64,000 nucleotides of DNA from Kitasatospora sp. A2-31 (GTDB taxonomy: Bacteria; Actinomycetota; Actinomycetes; Streptomycetales; Streptomycetaceae). Where the stretch lies: positions 310,001 to 374,000 of the forward strand of contig NZ_JAKNTA010000008.1 in assembly GCF_022288725.1 (NCBI RefSeq), in the 5' to 3' direction. The notes under the pieces are model-generated. The model saw only the letters and a list, made by a program, of their open reading frames with translations. It was not told the origin of the DNA and did not search any database. Of the stretch, positions 7,689 through 18,693 are shown one piece after another. The position numbers were made by a program, and so were the translations under genes. Within the stretch, counting starts at the first letter, position 1, and each line of letters opens with the position of its first letter.

Positions 7689-8345
7689 ATGGGAACAGCG
7701 AAGCGTCAGCCGTGGGTGGTCGGGGTCTCGGGCGCGTCCGGAACGCCGTACGCCGCCTCCGTGATCCGGGCGCTGCTCGCCGCGGGGGAGGCGGTGGACC
7801 TCGTGGTCAGCCGGGCGGCCCGGCTCACCATCCTGGACGAGACCGGCATCTCCTTCCGCGACGCGCACTGGCGCACCGACCTGGCCGCCTGGCTGGGCAC
7901 CGACGCCGGTGAGCTCGACGACGTGCGCTACTGGTCGGCCGGGGACTTCGCGGCCGGGCCGTCCAGCGGCTCCTACCCGGCCAAGGGCATGCTGGTCGTG
8001 CCCGCCACCACCGGCGCGGTGGCCGGGATCGCGCTCGGCCTGAGCAAGGACCTGCTGCAGCGGGTCGCCAGCGTCACCCTCAAGGAGCGCCGCCCGCTGG
8101 TGGTCTGCGTCCGCGAGGCGCCGCTCAACGGGGTCACCCTGAAGCACCTGGTCGAGTTGGACGCGCAGGGCGCCGTCGTGCTCCCCGCCTCGCCCGGCTT
8201 CTACGCCGGCGGCTCCACCGTCCGCGAACTGGTCGATTTCGTGGCCGGCCGGGTGCTGGACGCCGTCGGCGTGCCGCACACGCTGTACCGGCGCTGGGAG
8301 GGCGAGTTGGGCGCGGCCGCGCGCGACGCCGCGCCACCGGAGTGA
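7689..8345 (+). CDS. ubiX: UbiX-family flavin prenyltransferase
   Basis: 218 residues. UbiX makes prenylated FMN, the cofactor of UbiD-type decarboxylases. Evidence: VVGVSGASGTPYA at the N-terminus (FMN phosphate loop), YPAKGMLVVPATTG (dimethylallyl phosphate site), SKDLLQRVASVTLKERRPLV with the conserved Arg/Lys set and PASPGFYAGGSTV near the end. Length is normal. In Streptomyces ubiX commonly sits close to the futalosine menaquinone genes; here mqnE lies 1.6 kb downstream, but no ubiD or ubiA homologue is in the window. AGGGGG lies just upstream of the ATG. Confidence 0.92.
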   Translation: MGTAKRQPWVVGVSGASGTPYAASVIRALLAAGEAVDLVVSRAARLTILDETGISFRDAHWRTDLAAWLGTDAGELDDVRYWSAGDFAAGPSSGSYPAKGMLVVPATTGAVAGIALGLSKDLLQRVASVTLKERRPLVVCVREAPLNGVTLKHLVELDAQGAVVLPASPGFYAGGSTVRELVDFVAGRVLDAVGVPHTLYRRWEGELGAAARDAAPPE

Positions 8346-8474
8346 GGGGGCGTGAGGAAGCGGAAACCGGGAGAGTATGTTCTCTGCGATATCCGGGTTG
8401 TTCCGCGCACGGCGCCTTTGAATCCGGATAATGATCTGTGGGTCTGGTGAGGTTCGGAAGGACGCGGACGGTAT

Positions 8475-8936
8475 ATGGACACGGTGGACAGACAGCTCAT
8501 CCAGGCGCTCCGGGAGAACGGCCGTGCGTCCTACGCCGAGCTGGGCCGACTGGTGGGCCTCTCCGGCCCGAGCGTCACGGACCGGATCAACCGGCTGGAG
8601 CAGGCCGGGGTCATCACCGGCTACCGGGCGACGGTCAACCCGGCCTCGCTCGGCTTCGGCGTCACAGCCCTGATCGGCCTTCAGCTCACCGACGCGGCCG
8701 ACCACGAGGACGTGGCGTTCCGGCTGAAGGACCTCAGCGAGGTCGAGGACTGCTGGTTCATCGCCGGTGACGACTCCTACATGCTCAAGGTCCGGGTGGC
8801 CGACGTGGCCGGCCTGGAGTCGGTGGTGAAGCGGATCTCGGGCACGAAGGGCGTGGCCCGGACCCGCACCACCGTCGTACTCTCCACGAAGTGGGAGAAC
8901 CGGGTCAGCGAACTCCCGCTCGCCGAAGGGGAGTGA
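8475..8936 (+). CDS. Lrp/AsnC family transcriptional regulator
   Basis: 153 residues. N-terminal winged helix (VDRQLIQALRENGRASYAEL, then LSGPSVTDRINRLEQAGVI, residues 3-50) and a C-terminal RAM ligand-binding domain (residues about 65-140). It ends with a KWENRVSELP tail. It lies immediately before, and on the same strand as, a threonine-dehydratase-like gene (5 bp gap), suggesting autoregulated control of amino-acid catabolism. Ligand not shown by the sequence. Confidence 0.92.
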   Translation: MDTVDRQLIQALRENGRASYAELGRLVGLSGPSVTDRINRLEQAGVITGYRATVNPASLGFGVTALIGLQLTDAADHEDVAFRLKDLSEVEDCWFIAGDDSYMLKVRVADVAGLESVVKRISGTKGVARTRTTVVLSTKWENRVSELPLAEGE

Positions 8937-8941
8937 ACGCG

Positions 8942-9904
8942 ATGGCACTGGTCGGACTGGAGGAGCTGCGGGCGGCTCGGCAGCGGATCGCGGGGGTCGC
9001 GGTGAGGACACCGCTGGTCCCCGCCCCGTGGGCGGGCTCCGCGGAGCGCCGGCTCTGGCTCAAGCCGGAGAACCTCCAGCCGACCGGCGCCTTCAAGACC
9101 CGCGGCGCGTACAACCGGCTCGCCGCGCTCACCGAGCAGGAGCGGGCCCGCGGCGTGGTCGCCCAGTCCAGCGGCAATCACGCGCAGGCGGTGGCGTACG
9201 CGGCCGGGCTGCTCGGCATCAAGGCCGTCATCGTCATGCCGGACACCTCGCCGGCGGTTAAGATCGACGCGACCCGCGCGTTCGGCGCCGAGGTGGTCGT
9301 CGTCGCGCCGGAGGAGCGGGACACGCTGCCGGTCGAGCTGGCCGAGCGGCACGGCTACGTCTGGGTCCCGCCCTACGACGACCCGTACATCATCGCGGGC
9401 CAGGGCACGGTCGGCCTGGAGATCGCCGAGGACGCCCCGGCGGAGCTGGACACCGTGCTGGTGCCGGTCAGCGGCGGCGGACTGATCTCCGGGACGGCGG
9501 CGGCGCTCAAGCTCACCCGCCCGGGCGTCCGGGTGGTCGGCGTCGAGCCCGAGCTGGCCGCGGACGCGCAGGCCAGCCTGCGGGCCGGCGAACGGCTCAG
9601 CTGGCCGGTCGCCGACACCTACCGGACCATCGCGGACGGCCTGCGCACGCCGTCCGTCGGCGAGCTGCCGTTCCAGCACCTCACCGCCTACGTCGACGAC
9701 ATCGTGACGGTCTCCGAGGAGGAGATCCGGGCGACGGTGGCGCTGCTGGCCCGGCGCGGCCGGCTGGTCGCGGAGCCCTCCGGTGCGGTGGCGCCGGCGG
9801 CGTACTTCCACCGTTCGGACGAGGTCGGCGGTCAGGTCGTGGCGGCGGTGGTCAGCGGCGGCAACATCGACCCGGCGCTGCTCTCGGAGCTGCTCGCGGT
9901 CTGA
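8942..9904 (+). CDS. Threonine/serine dehydratase-like PLP enzyme
   Basis: 320 residues, fold type II PLP enzyme. Schiff-base Lys lies in TGAFKTRGAYNRL (about residue 52), the PLP-ring Asn loop is SSGNHAQAVA, and the phosphate-binding glycine loop is VPVSGGGLISG. It has no C-terminal ACT/regulatory domain, so it resembles catabolic threonine ammonia-lyase, serine dehydratase or serine/threonine racemase rather than biosynthetic IlvA. The neighbouring Lrp/AsnC gene, with the stop only a few bases before this ATG, suggests an amino-acid-responsive operon. The choice between dehydratase and racemase cannot be made from motifs alone. Confidence 0.88.
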   Translation: MALVGLEELRAARQRIAGVAVRTPLVPAPWAGSAERRLWLKPENLQPTGAFKTRGAYNRLAALTEQERARGVVAQSSGNHAQAVAYAAGLLGIKAVIVMPDTSPAVKIDATRAFGAEVVVVAPEERDTLPVELAERHGYVWVPPYDDPYIIAGQGTVGLEIAEDAPAELDTVLVPVSGGGLISGTAAALKLTRPGVRVVGVEPELAADAQASLRAGERLSWPVADTYRTIADGLRTPSVGELPFQHLTAYVDDIVTVSEEEIRATVALLARRGRLVAEPSGAVAPAAYFHRSDEVGGQVVAAVVSGGNIDPALLSELLAV

Positions 9905-9966
9905 GCCGGGCATAGGCGTACGCTCGTTCCGGCATTGATTCGAAGTCGGAGGAGGCGGGGCACCGC

Positions 9967-11130
9967 ATGGACGCAGGGCTCAAGCGCGAGCTGGAGGCGA
10001 AGGTCTACGCGGGTGAGCGGCTGACCCGTGAGGACGGGATCGCGCTCTACGAGAGCGACGACCTGGCGTGGCTGGGCGGCCTCGCCCACCACGTGCGGAC
10101 GCAGAAGAACGGCGACGTCGTCCATTTCAACGTCAACCGCCACCTGAACATGACCAACGTGTGCAGCGCGTCCTGCGCGTACTGCTCGTTCCAGCGCAAG
10201 CCGGGCGAGAAGGACGCGTACACGATGCGCATCGAGGAGGCCGTCCGCCTGGCCAAGGCCATGGAGGTGGACTCGCTCACCGAGCTGCACATCGTCAACG
10301 GGCTGCACCCGACCCTGCCGTGGCGCTACTACCCCCGCTCGCTGCGGGAGCTGAAGGCGGCGCTGCCGAACGTCTCGCTGAAGGCCTTCACCGCCACCGA
10401 GATCCACTGGTTCGAGCGGATCAGCGGCCTGCCGGCCGACGAGATCCTGGACGAGCTGATCGACGCCGGCCTGGAGTCGCTGACCGGCGGCGGCGCCGAG
10501 ATCTTCGACTGGGAGGTCCGCCAGCACATCGTCGACCACGACACCCACTGGGAGGACTGGTCGCGGATCCACCGGCTCGCCCACAGCAAGGGCCTCAAGA
10601 CGCCGTCGACGATGCTCTACGGCCACATCGAGGAGCCGCGCCACCGGGTCGACCACGTGCTGCGGCTGCGCGAGCTGCAGGACGAGACCGGCGGCTTCCA
10701 GGTCTTCATCCCGCTGCGCTACCAGCACGACTTCCACGACTCCAAGGACGGCGTCGTGCGCAACAAGCTGATGGCCCGCACGGAGATGGCCACCGGCGCC
10801 GAGGCACTGAAGACCTTCGCGGTCTCCCGGCTGCTCTTCGACAACGTGCCGCACGTCAAGGTCTTCTGGGTGATGCACGGCATCACCACCGCCCAGCTGG
10901 CGCTCAGCCACGGCGCGGACGACATGGACGGCTCGGTGGTCGAGTACAAGATCACCCATGACGCGGACAACTTCGGCACCCCGAACAAGCTGGGCCGCGA
11001 CGACCTGCTCGGCCTGATCCGGGACGCCGGCTTCCGCCCGGTCGAGCGGAACACCCGTTACGAGGTCATCCGGGAGTACGACGGCCCGGATCTGATGCGT
11101 CGGGAGACCCCGCAGGCCATGCGCCTCTGA
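9967..11130 (+). CDS. mqnE: Aminofutalosine synthase
   Basis: 387 residues; radical SAM enzyme of the futalosine menaquinone pathway that joins 3-enolpyruvyl-benzoate-derived substrate and adenosine to make aminofutalosine. Cluster motif is CxxxCxxC: Cys66, Cys70 and Cys73 in NVCSASCAYCSF. Other family marks are HIVNGLHP, KAFTATEIHWF, LTGGGAEIFD and the C-terminal PVERNTRYEVI. Length matches MqnE and is longer than MqnC (about 400 residues is typical of the related class, with different motifs). It is an essential-type respiratory quinone gene in actinobacteria; MqnA, B, C and D are outside the window. GGAGG precedes ATG. Confidence 0.95.
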   Translation: MDAGLKRELEAKVYAGERLTREDGIALYESDDLAWLGGLAHHVRTQKNGDVVHFNVNRHLNMTNVCSASCAYCSFQRKPGEKDAYTMRIEEAVRLAKAMEVDSLTELHIVNGLHPTLPWRYYPRSLRELKAALPNVSLKAFTATEIHWFERISGLPADEILDELIDAGLESLTGGGAEIFDWEVRQHIVDHDTHWEDWSRIHRLAHSKGLKTPSTMLYGHIEEPRHRVDHVLRLRELQDETGGFQVFIPLRYQHDFHDSKDGVVRNKLMARTEMATGAEALKTFAVSRLLFDNVPHVKVFWVMHGITTAQLALSHGADDMDGSVVEYKITHDADNFGTPNKLGRDDLLGLIRDAGFRPVERNTRYEVIREYDGPDLMRRETPQAMRL

Positions 11131-11151
11131 CCCGCTCCCAGCAGCGCGGTC

Positions 11152-11191
11152 CACCGCCCCCCGGGCCCGCCTCGCGGCCCGGGGGGCGGTG
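11152..11191. terminator. Strong hairpin after mqnE
   Basis: A perfect 16-bp GC stem (11152-11167 pairing with 11176-11191; loop CGCCTCGC) begins 21 bp after the mqnE stop codon. It probably ends mqnE transcription, independent of a T-tract. Confidence 0.75.
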
Positions 11192-11278
11192 CGTCTCCAC
11201 GGGGTCGGCACAGCCTTCACCGCCCCCGCACAGGACCCGGGTTTCCCTACGGGCCGTTGGTTTGGCAGGATCGGCCAC

Positions 11279-12601
11279 ATGTCCGGTTCCCATCGCGCCA
11301 CCACGTACCCGCCGTACGAGCCGATGCACGAGCCGGGACACGAGGTGCCGCAGCCGTCCTATGGGGTGTACGAGCAGGCGTCCTACCCGGCGTACGACGC
11401 CTCGGAGCAGTACGGGACCGGCGCGAACCAGGCCTACGGCGCGTACCAGCCGTACGAGGGCCACGAGGCCGGCCAGGCTCCCGGGGGTTACCAGGGCCAC
11501 GGCGGCTACGAGGGCCACGGCGGCTTCGAGGGCCATGACGGCTTCGACGCCGGGTTCGACGCCTACGACCAGCCGTTCCGGCCGTACCCCGGCCACGAAG
11601 CGGACCCCGGCCACGAGCAGGGCCCCTCCTACGACCCGGACTCCGTCTTCGCGCCGGCCCCCGCCCCGGTGCCCGAGCCGTCGGCGGACCCCGCCGCCCC
11701 GGACGCCCCGGCCCCGGTCGGCTCCCGGACGGCAGCCCGCGGCCACCGGCGCAAGCCCAAGAAGAAGCGTCACGGCAAGGCCATCACCGCCGGCACCGCG
11801 CTGCTGCTCGCGGCCGCCGCCGGCTGGTACACCGTCGGCCAGGACGGCGCCAAGCCCGGCGTGACGGCCGCCGACGGCCCCGGCCCCGAGGGGGTCTCCA
11901 CCCCGGACCAGCCCGCCCCGCAGGCCGCGGCCCCCGCCGCCCAGGCCGCCGCCGACCGGCAGGGCGAGACCCCCGCCGCCGCCCGCAGCGAGGCCCGGCC
12001 GGACGCCTCGGTGGCCGCGATACCCGGGCTCGGCGCCGCCTTCACCGCCCGGATACCCGCCGAGACCACCCAGGTGGTGCTGGCCTCCGGACAGGACAAG
12101 AACGGCAACAAGAACAGCGTGACCCTCTGGACCCGCACCCCCGAGGGCCGCTGGCTGGCCGGCGAGACCTGGCAGGGCCACAACGGCAACAACGGCTGGA
12201 CGACCGATCACAAGGAGGGCGACCTGCGCAGCCCGATCGGTGTCTTCAGCCTCACCGACGCCGGCGGCCGCAAGGCCGACCCGGGCGGCAAGCTCCCGTA
12301 CGACAAGGACCCGGCCTTCGTGGTCTCGGGAACGGGCTTCTTCGGCGACCAGCTGGAGGGCTCCTTCGACTACGTGATCGCGATCAACTACAACCGCGTC
12401 CCCGGGAACTCGCCGCTGGACCCGCGCCGCCCGATGGGTTCGAAGAAGGGCGGCGGCATCTGGATCCACGTCGACCACGACGGCCCCACCCACGGTTGCG
12501 TCTCGATACCGGAGGACAAGATGGCCGAGCTGATCCGGACCCTCGACCCGGCCGCCCACCCGGTGATCGTGATGGGCGACGCGGCCTCGCTGGCCGCCTG
12601 A
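11279..12601 (+). CDS. Membrane-anchored L,D-transpeptidase (YkuD-type)
   Basis: 440 residues. An unusual cytoplasmic N-terminal region of about 160 residues is rich in Tyr, Gly, His, Pro and Glu with near-repeats (YQGHGGYEGHGGFEGHDGF). Then come a basic stretch, a single transmembrane helix (about residues 164-187), a linker and a YkuD-type catalytic domain with IWIHVDH and the active-site HGC (Cys407) in THGCVSIP. Such enzymes make 3-3 peptidoglycan cross-links or attach proteins to the wall; the catalytic domain would face outside. ATG at 11279 has AGGA eight bases upstream. The Tyr/Gly-rich tail resembles low-complexity regions of membrane-associated cell-wall proteins; its purpose is unknown. 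Confidence 0.87.
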   Translation: MSGSHRATTYPPYEPMHEPGHEVPQPSYGVYEQASYPAYDASEQYGTGANQAYGAYQPYEGHEAGQAPGGYQGHGGYEGHGGFEGHDGFDAGFDAYDQPFRPYPGHEADPGHEQGPSYDPDSVFAPAPAPVPEPSADPAAPDAPAPVGSRTAARGHRRKPKKKRHGKAITAGTALLLAAAAGWYTVGQDGAKPGVTAADGPGPEGVSTPDQPAPQAAAPAAQAAADRQGETPAAARSEARPDASVAAIPGLGAAFTARIPAETTQVVLASGQDKNGNKNSVTLWTRTPEGRWLAGETWQGHNGNNGWTTDHKEGDLRSPIGVFSLTDAGGRKADPGGKLPYDKDPAFVVSGTGFFGDQLEGSFDYVIAINYNRVPGNSPLDPRRPMGSKKGGGIWIHVDHDGPTHGCVSIPEDKMAELIRTLDPAAHPVIVMGDAASLAA

Positions 12602-12750
12602 GCGACCCGCCGCACGCGCGTGGAACGCCCGTCGGACCCGCGTCGGACACCCGTCGCGTTCCCGCCGCGACCGGCCCACGACCCGGGCGCCGCAACGGTT
12701 CTTGTGGGCCTCCTACAGCTTCCCGGGTCGGATCCTGTAGCCGGTCGCGC

Positions 12751-12766
12751 CCCGCTGACCAGCGGG
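12751..12766 (+). promoter_or_regulatory. Small hairpin in the KAS III leader
   Basis: CCCGCT at 12751-12756 pairs with AGCGGG at 12761-12766 around a GACC loop, ending 20 bp before the start codon. It could influence access to the weak RBS (GAGTGG). Functional role is inferred only. Confidence 0.3.
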
Positions 12767-12786
12767 TAACCCGGTTGAGTGGCTTT

Positions 12787-13731
12787 ATGAGCGGTTCGCG
12801 CATTGTGGCACTCGGGCACTACCAGCCCCCCAAGGTCCTCACCAACGACGATCTGGCGGTGCTGGTCGACACCGACGACGAGTGGATCCGCAGCCGGGTC
12901 GGGATCCGGACCCGGCACATCGCCGAGGGCGAGACGCTCGTCGACCTCGCGACCGAGGCGGCCCAGAAGGCGCTGGCGAACAGCGGCCGCACCGCCGCCG
13001 ACGTCGACCTGGTGGTGGTCGCCACCTGCACCGCGATCGAGCGCAGCCCCAACACCGCCGCCGCCGTGGCCGCCCGCCTGGGCGTGCGGGCGCCCGCCGC
13101 CTACGACATCAACACGGTCTGCTCCGGCTTCTCCTACGCGCTGGCCACCGCCGACCACGCGATCCGGGCCGGCGCGGCCCGCGTCGCGCTGGTGATCGGG
13201 GCCGAGCGGATGTCGGACACCATCGACTGGACCGACCGGTCCACCTGTGTGATCTTCGGTGACGGTGCCGGCGCCGCGGTCGTGGAGGCCCAGGAGGAGG
13301 GCGCCGAGCCCGGCATCGGCCCGGTGGTCTGGGGCTCGGAGCCGGAGCGGGGCGATGCCGTGGTGATCACCGGCTGGGACCCGGTCATCAGCCAGCAGGG
13401 CCAGTCGGTCTTCCGCTGGGCGACCACCCAGATCGCCCCCCTGGCCCGTCAGGCCTGCGAGAAGGCCGGGATCGACGCCGCCGAGCTCAAGGGCTTCGTG
13501 CCGCACCAGGCCAATCTGCGGATCATCGACGCGATCGCGTCCAGGCTGGGCGTCACCGACGCGGTGGTGGCCCGGGACGTCGTGGACTCCGGGAACACCT
13601 CGGCCGCGTCCATCCCGCTGGCCTTCTCCAAGCTGGTCGAGCGCGGCGAGCTCTCGCCCGGTGACCCGGTGCTGCTGTTCGGCTTCGGCGGCGGCCTCGC
13701 GTACGCCGGTCAGGTCGTCCGCTGCCCCTGA
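12787..13731 (+). CDS. Beta-ketoacyl-ACP synthase III family protein
   Basis: 314 residues, a thiolase-fold condensing enzyme like FabH. The catalytic triad is visible: Cys112 in NTVCSGF, His240 in PHQAN and Asn270 in DSGNTSAASIP. Other family marks are DEWIRSRVGIRTRHIA and FGDGAGAAVV. Housekeeping fabH usually sits in the fabD-fabH-acpP-fabF operon; this gene stands alone, so it is probably a second KAS III with a specialised primer (fatty acid, or secondary metabolism). The start ATG lacks a strong RBS; it sits just after a hairpin. Downstream terminators separate it from a convergent TetR gene. Confidence 0.88.
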   Translation: MSGSRIVALGHYQPPKVLTNDDLAVLVDTDDEWIRSRVGIRTRHIAEGETLVDLATEAAQKALANSGRTAADVDLVVVATCTAIERSPNTAAAVAARLGVRAPAAYDINTVCSGFSYALATADHAIRAGAARVALVIGAERMSDTIDWTDRSTCVIFGDGAGAAVVEAQEEGAEPGIGPVVWGSEPERGDAVVITGWDPVISQQGQSVFRWATTQIAPLARQACEKAGIDAAELKGFVPHQANLRIIDAIASRLGVTDAVVARDVVDSGNTSAASIPLAFSKLVERGELSPGDPVLLFGFGGGLAYAGQVVRCP

Positions 13732-13740
13732 GAGCCGCTG

Positions 13741-13757
13741 GAGCCCCTGCGGGGCTC
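13741..13757. terminator. Short GC hairpin after KAS III
   Basis: GAGCCCC (13741-13747) pairs with GGGGCTC (13751-13757) around a TGC loop, 9 bp after the stop codon. Confidence 0.5.
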
Positions 13758-13828
13758 CCGTGCGCCCCTGCGGGTCCCGGCGGGCCCTCCCGGGCTCCGG
13801 AAGGCGCTCGCGCCGCCCCGGAACGCGA

Positions 13829-13877
13829 ACATGCCGGTGGGCGGGCACCCGTGGAGGGTGCCCGCCCACCGGCATGT
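13829..13877. terminator. 22-bp perfect hairpin between convergent genes
   Basis: The 22 bp at 13829-13850 pair perfectly with 13856-13877 around a 5-base loop. It lies between KAS III and the convergent TetR gene, and probably acts as a bidirectional terminator. No T-run is present. Confidence 0.7.
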
Positions 13878-13992
13878 CGGGCGCGCTGCGGACCGCCGGC
13901 GGACCTCCCCCGAGGACACGGCCGCCGTCCGTCGTTCCCCGGACAGGAGGCCGGGGCTGCGCGCGGAGCGGATGGGTGGGTAGGCGGATGGT

Positions 13993-14640
13993 CTACCGGG
14001 GCGGCTTCTTGCCGGTGACGCCCAGGTACACCAGGGGAGCGAGGTTGGGCTTGAGGTCCTTGACCTTGACGCCCCAGGAGGTGAAGGCCTTCTGGTGCTC
14101 GGCCGCCGAGGCGAGCAGCGAGACCAGAGACCCGGCGACGGCGGCCGCGTCCAGCGTCTTGTCGGCCTGTCCCTTCGCCTGGAGTTCCCTGACGGCATCC
14201 GTGAGCGGCTTGGCGACCGCGTTGAGGACCGTCATGCGGATCTTGAAGAACCGCTTGTCCCCTTCGGCGGCACCGAGCGTGACCACTCGGAGAATGGCGT
14301 CGTTCTTGCGCCAGAAGGCGAGGAATCCGTCGACCAGTTCTTCCGAAGTGGCCGTGCCGGACTTCCCTGCCCAGGACTTTCCGGCCACCAGCTCTTTGAG
14401 GGTGTCGGCGTCCTTGGCCATTTCCTCGGCGATTTCGAGGACGGCGCCCTCGACATCCGGGAAGTACTGGTAGAAGGTCGCGGGGGAGGTACCCGCCATA
14501 CGGGCGACGTCGATGACCTTGACGTCCCGATAGGGCGACGTGCTGAGCATCTCGCGGAGGCAGTCGAGCAGCTTCTGCCGCGTCTCCTGTCCGCGTCGCC
14601 CGGCGACGCGACCGTCGACGGTGCGAACTTGTCCTGTCAT
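13993..14640 (-). CDS. TetR/AcrR family transcriptional regulator
   Basis: 215 residues. N-terminal DNA-binding domain: RQKLLDCLREMLSTSPYRDV, then VARMAGTSPATFYQYFPDVEG, the TetR helix-turn-helix, at about residues 20-66. The C-terminal ligand domain has no recognised subfamily. Its neighbours are convergent KAS III and, on the other side, a divergent kinase with 430 bp between, so its target is not obvious; the promoter region to its right is the best place to look for an operator. Confidence 0.9.
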   Translation of the reverse strand: MTGQVRTVDGRVAGRRGQETRQKLLDCLREMLSTSPYRDVKVIDVARMAGTSPATFYQYFPDVEGAVLEIAEEMAKDADTLKELVAGKSWAGKSGTATSEELVDGFLAFWRKNDAILRVVTLGAAEGDKRFFKIRMTVLNAVAKPLTDAVRELQAKGQADKTLDAAAVAGSLVSLLASAAEHQKAFTSWGVKVKDLKPNLAPLVYLGVTGKKPPR

Positions 14641-15069
14641 GCCGTCAGCTTACCGCGGCACGATCTTGGCGCGATTCGGTGATGTGACAATTACTCCGCT
14701 CGGGGGTTCGTCCGGGGGGCCCGAAGCAGTTCGGACGGATATTCATCGGGATCAGGCGGGCCGGTATGGAGCCCCCCCGTGTGCTTTTGACCCCACAGCG
14801 TGACGGCCCCTTCGCTGAGGGGCGGTCCGGTGACAGGGTGTGACGACTTCGGGGGCCGGTCCTGCCGTGGTCGCGAGAGTGCCGGAGCCGCCGGGCGCAA
14901 GCCGCCGACGGAGCGGACGTCAGAATCCGGCCGTTCCGCCGTCACTGACCGGACGGTGACCAGCCGGTGAAGGCCTCTGGGCGGGGGAGGTTGGAGATGG
15001 GACCGGCGGCATTGGAGAATCGGGTCCGGCACCACGCGGCGGGTGCGGAAACGGGGAGGTGGCAGCGGA
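14641..15069. other. Intergenic region, TetR gene / kinase gene
   Basis: About 430 bp with no convincing gene. It holds an AT-rich patch (GATGTGACAATTACTCC, near 14679-14696) that may belong to the TetR promoter, and the RBS GGGGAGG before the kinase GTG at 15070. I see nothing else in it. Confidence 0.5.
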
Positions 15070-17451
<2,382 letters not shown>

Positions 17452-17525
17452 CCGGCTCCGGCACGGTGCGGGGGCGGGCGAGTGCCCCGCCGCGGGCCGC
17501 CCCGAGCCGAAGGGGCGAGCAGCAG

Positions 17526-17562
17526 GGAGGGGCGGGAGCCGTCGTACGGCTCCCGCCCCTCC
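17526..17562. terminator. 17-bp perfect hairpin between kinase and galE
   Basis: 17526-17542 pairs perfectly with 17546-17562 around a CGT loop, between convergent genes. Confidence 0.75.
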
Positions 17563-17586
17563 GCGTGCGGTGTCACGACCCCGTGG

Positions 17587-18573
17587 CTACTTCTTGCGGG
17601 CCTCGGGGTGGCGGCTGCACCAGCCCTCCCACGCCGAGGCCACCATCTCCTCGACGCCGTAGCGGGCCGTCCAGTCCAGCTCGCGGCGGATCAGGTCGGC
17701 GGAGGCGACCACCCGGGCCGGGTCGCCGGGGCGGCGCGGGGTGACCTCGCCGGTGGCGTCGTAGCCGGTGACCTTGCCGATCACGTCCAGCATCTCCTTG
17801 ACGCTGACGCCCTCGCCGCGGCCGATGTTGAGGACCAGGGAGGTCTCGCCGGCCGGGTCGGACGCCAGCCGCTTCGCCGCCGCGACGTGGGCGGAGGCGA
17901 TGTCGGAGACGTGGATGAAGTCGCGCACGCAGGTGCCGTCGGGCGTCGGGTAGTCGGCGCCGAAGATGCGCGGCGCCTGACCGGCGGTGAGCCGCTCGAA
18001 GACCATCGGGATGAGGTTGAAGACCCCGGCGTCGGAGAGCTCCGGCGAGGCGGCGCCGGCCACGTTGAAGTAGCGCAGCGCCACGGTGGAGATGCCGTAG
18101 GCCTGCCCCGCGGCGGCGACCAGCCACTCGCCGGCCAGCTTGGTCTCGCCGTACGGGCTCATCGGTGCGCACGGGGTCGACTCGGTGACCAGGTCGACGT
18201 CCGGCATGCCGTACACGGCGGCGGAGGAGGAGAAGAGGAAGCGCTTGACGCCGCCCTCGGCCGCGGCCTCCAGCACGGTCTGCAGGCCGGTGACGTTCTC
18301 TCGGTAGTAGAAGAAGGGCTTCTCGACCGACTCGCCGACCTGCTTCTTCGCCGCGAAGTGCAGGATGCCCTCCACCGCGTGCTCGCGGATCGCCGCGTCG
18401 AGGACGGCGCGGTCCAGGGTGGAGCCCTCGATCAGGGCGACCCCCTCCGGCAGCCGGGTGCGGTCGCCGGTGCTGAAGTCGTCGAGGACGGCGACGCGCT
18501 CGCCGGCCTCGACGAGCTGCTGTACCACGTGCCCGCCGATGTATCCGGCGCCGCCGGTGATCAACCAAGTCAT
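17587..18573 (-). CDS. galE: UDP-glucose 4-epimerase
   Basis: 328 residues, extended short-chain dehydrogenase. Rossmann motif TGGAGYIGGH at the N-terminus, AAKKQVGES, the catalytic Ser/Tyr-Lys signature with SSSAAVYG and SPYGETKLAGE (YxxxK), RYFNVAGA and GTCVRDFIHVSD. It interconverts UDP-glucose and UDP-galactose (or N-acetyl forms). It is isolated from galT and galK, so it likely serves cell-wall or exopolysaccharide sugar supply. Divergent from the HtrA-like gene. Confidence 0.94.
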   Translation of the reverse strand: MTWLITGGAGYIGGHVVQQLVEAGERVAVLDDFSTGDRTRLPEGVALIEGSTLDRAVLDAAIREHAVEGILHFAAKKQVGESVEKPFFYYRENVTGLQTVLEAAAEGGVKRFLFSSSAAVYGMPDVDLVTESTPCAPMSPYGETKLAGEWLVAAAGQAYGISTVALRYFNVAGAASPELSDAGVFNLIPMVFERLTAGQAPRIFGADYPTPDGTCVRDFIHVSDIASAHVAAAKRLASDPAGETSLVLNIGRGEGVSVKEMLDVIGKVTGYDATGEVTPRRPGDPARVVASADLIRRELDWTARYGVEEMVASAWEGWCSRHPEARKK

Positions 18574-18693
18574 GGCCGCATCTTACGGGCCACTCCGGTC
18601 GCAGGGGTGGCCGGGCGAGTCGGTGCGCAGCATTCGGACATTTCGGTGAAATGCTGACAAAGATCTCTGTGCGGGGATTCGGAGGGAGCCAAG

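Noticed and set aside
7602..9011. An N-terminal extension of the cyclase gene to base 9011
   Set aside because: It would run through ubiX and the Lrp gene on the opposite strand. The short start at 7601 has a good RBS and the family length.
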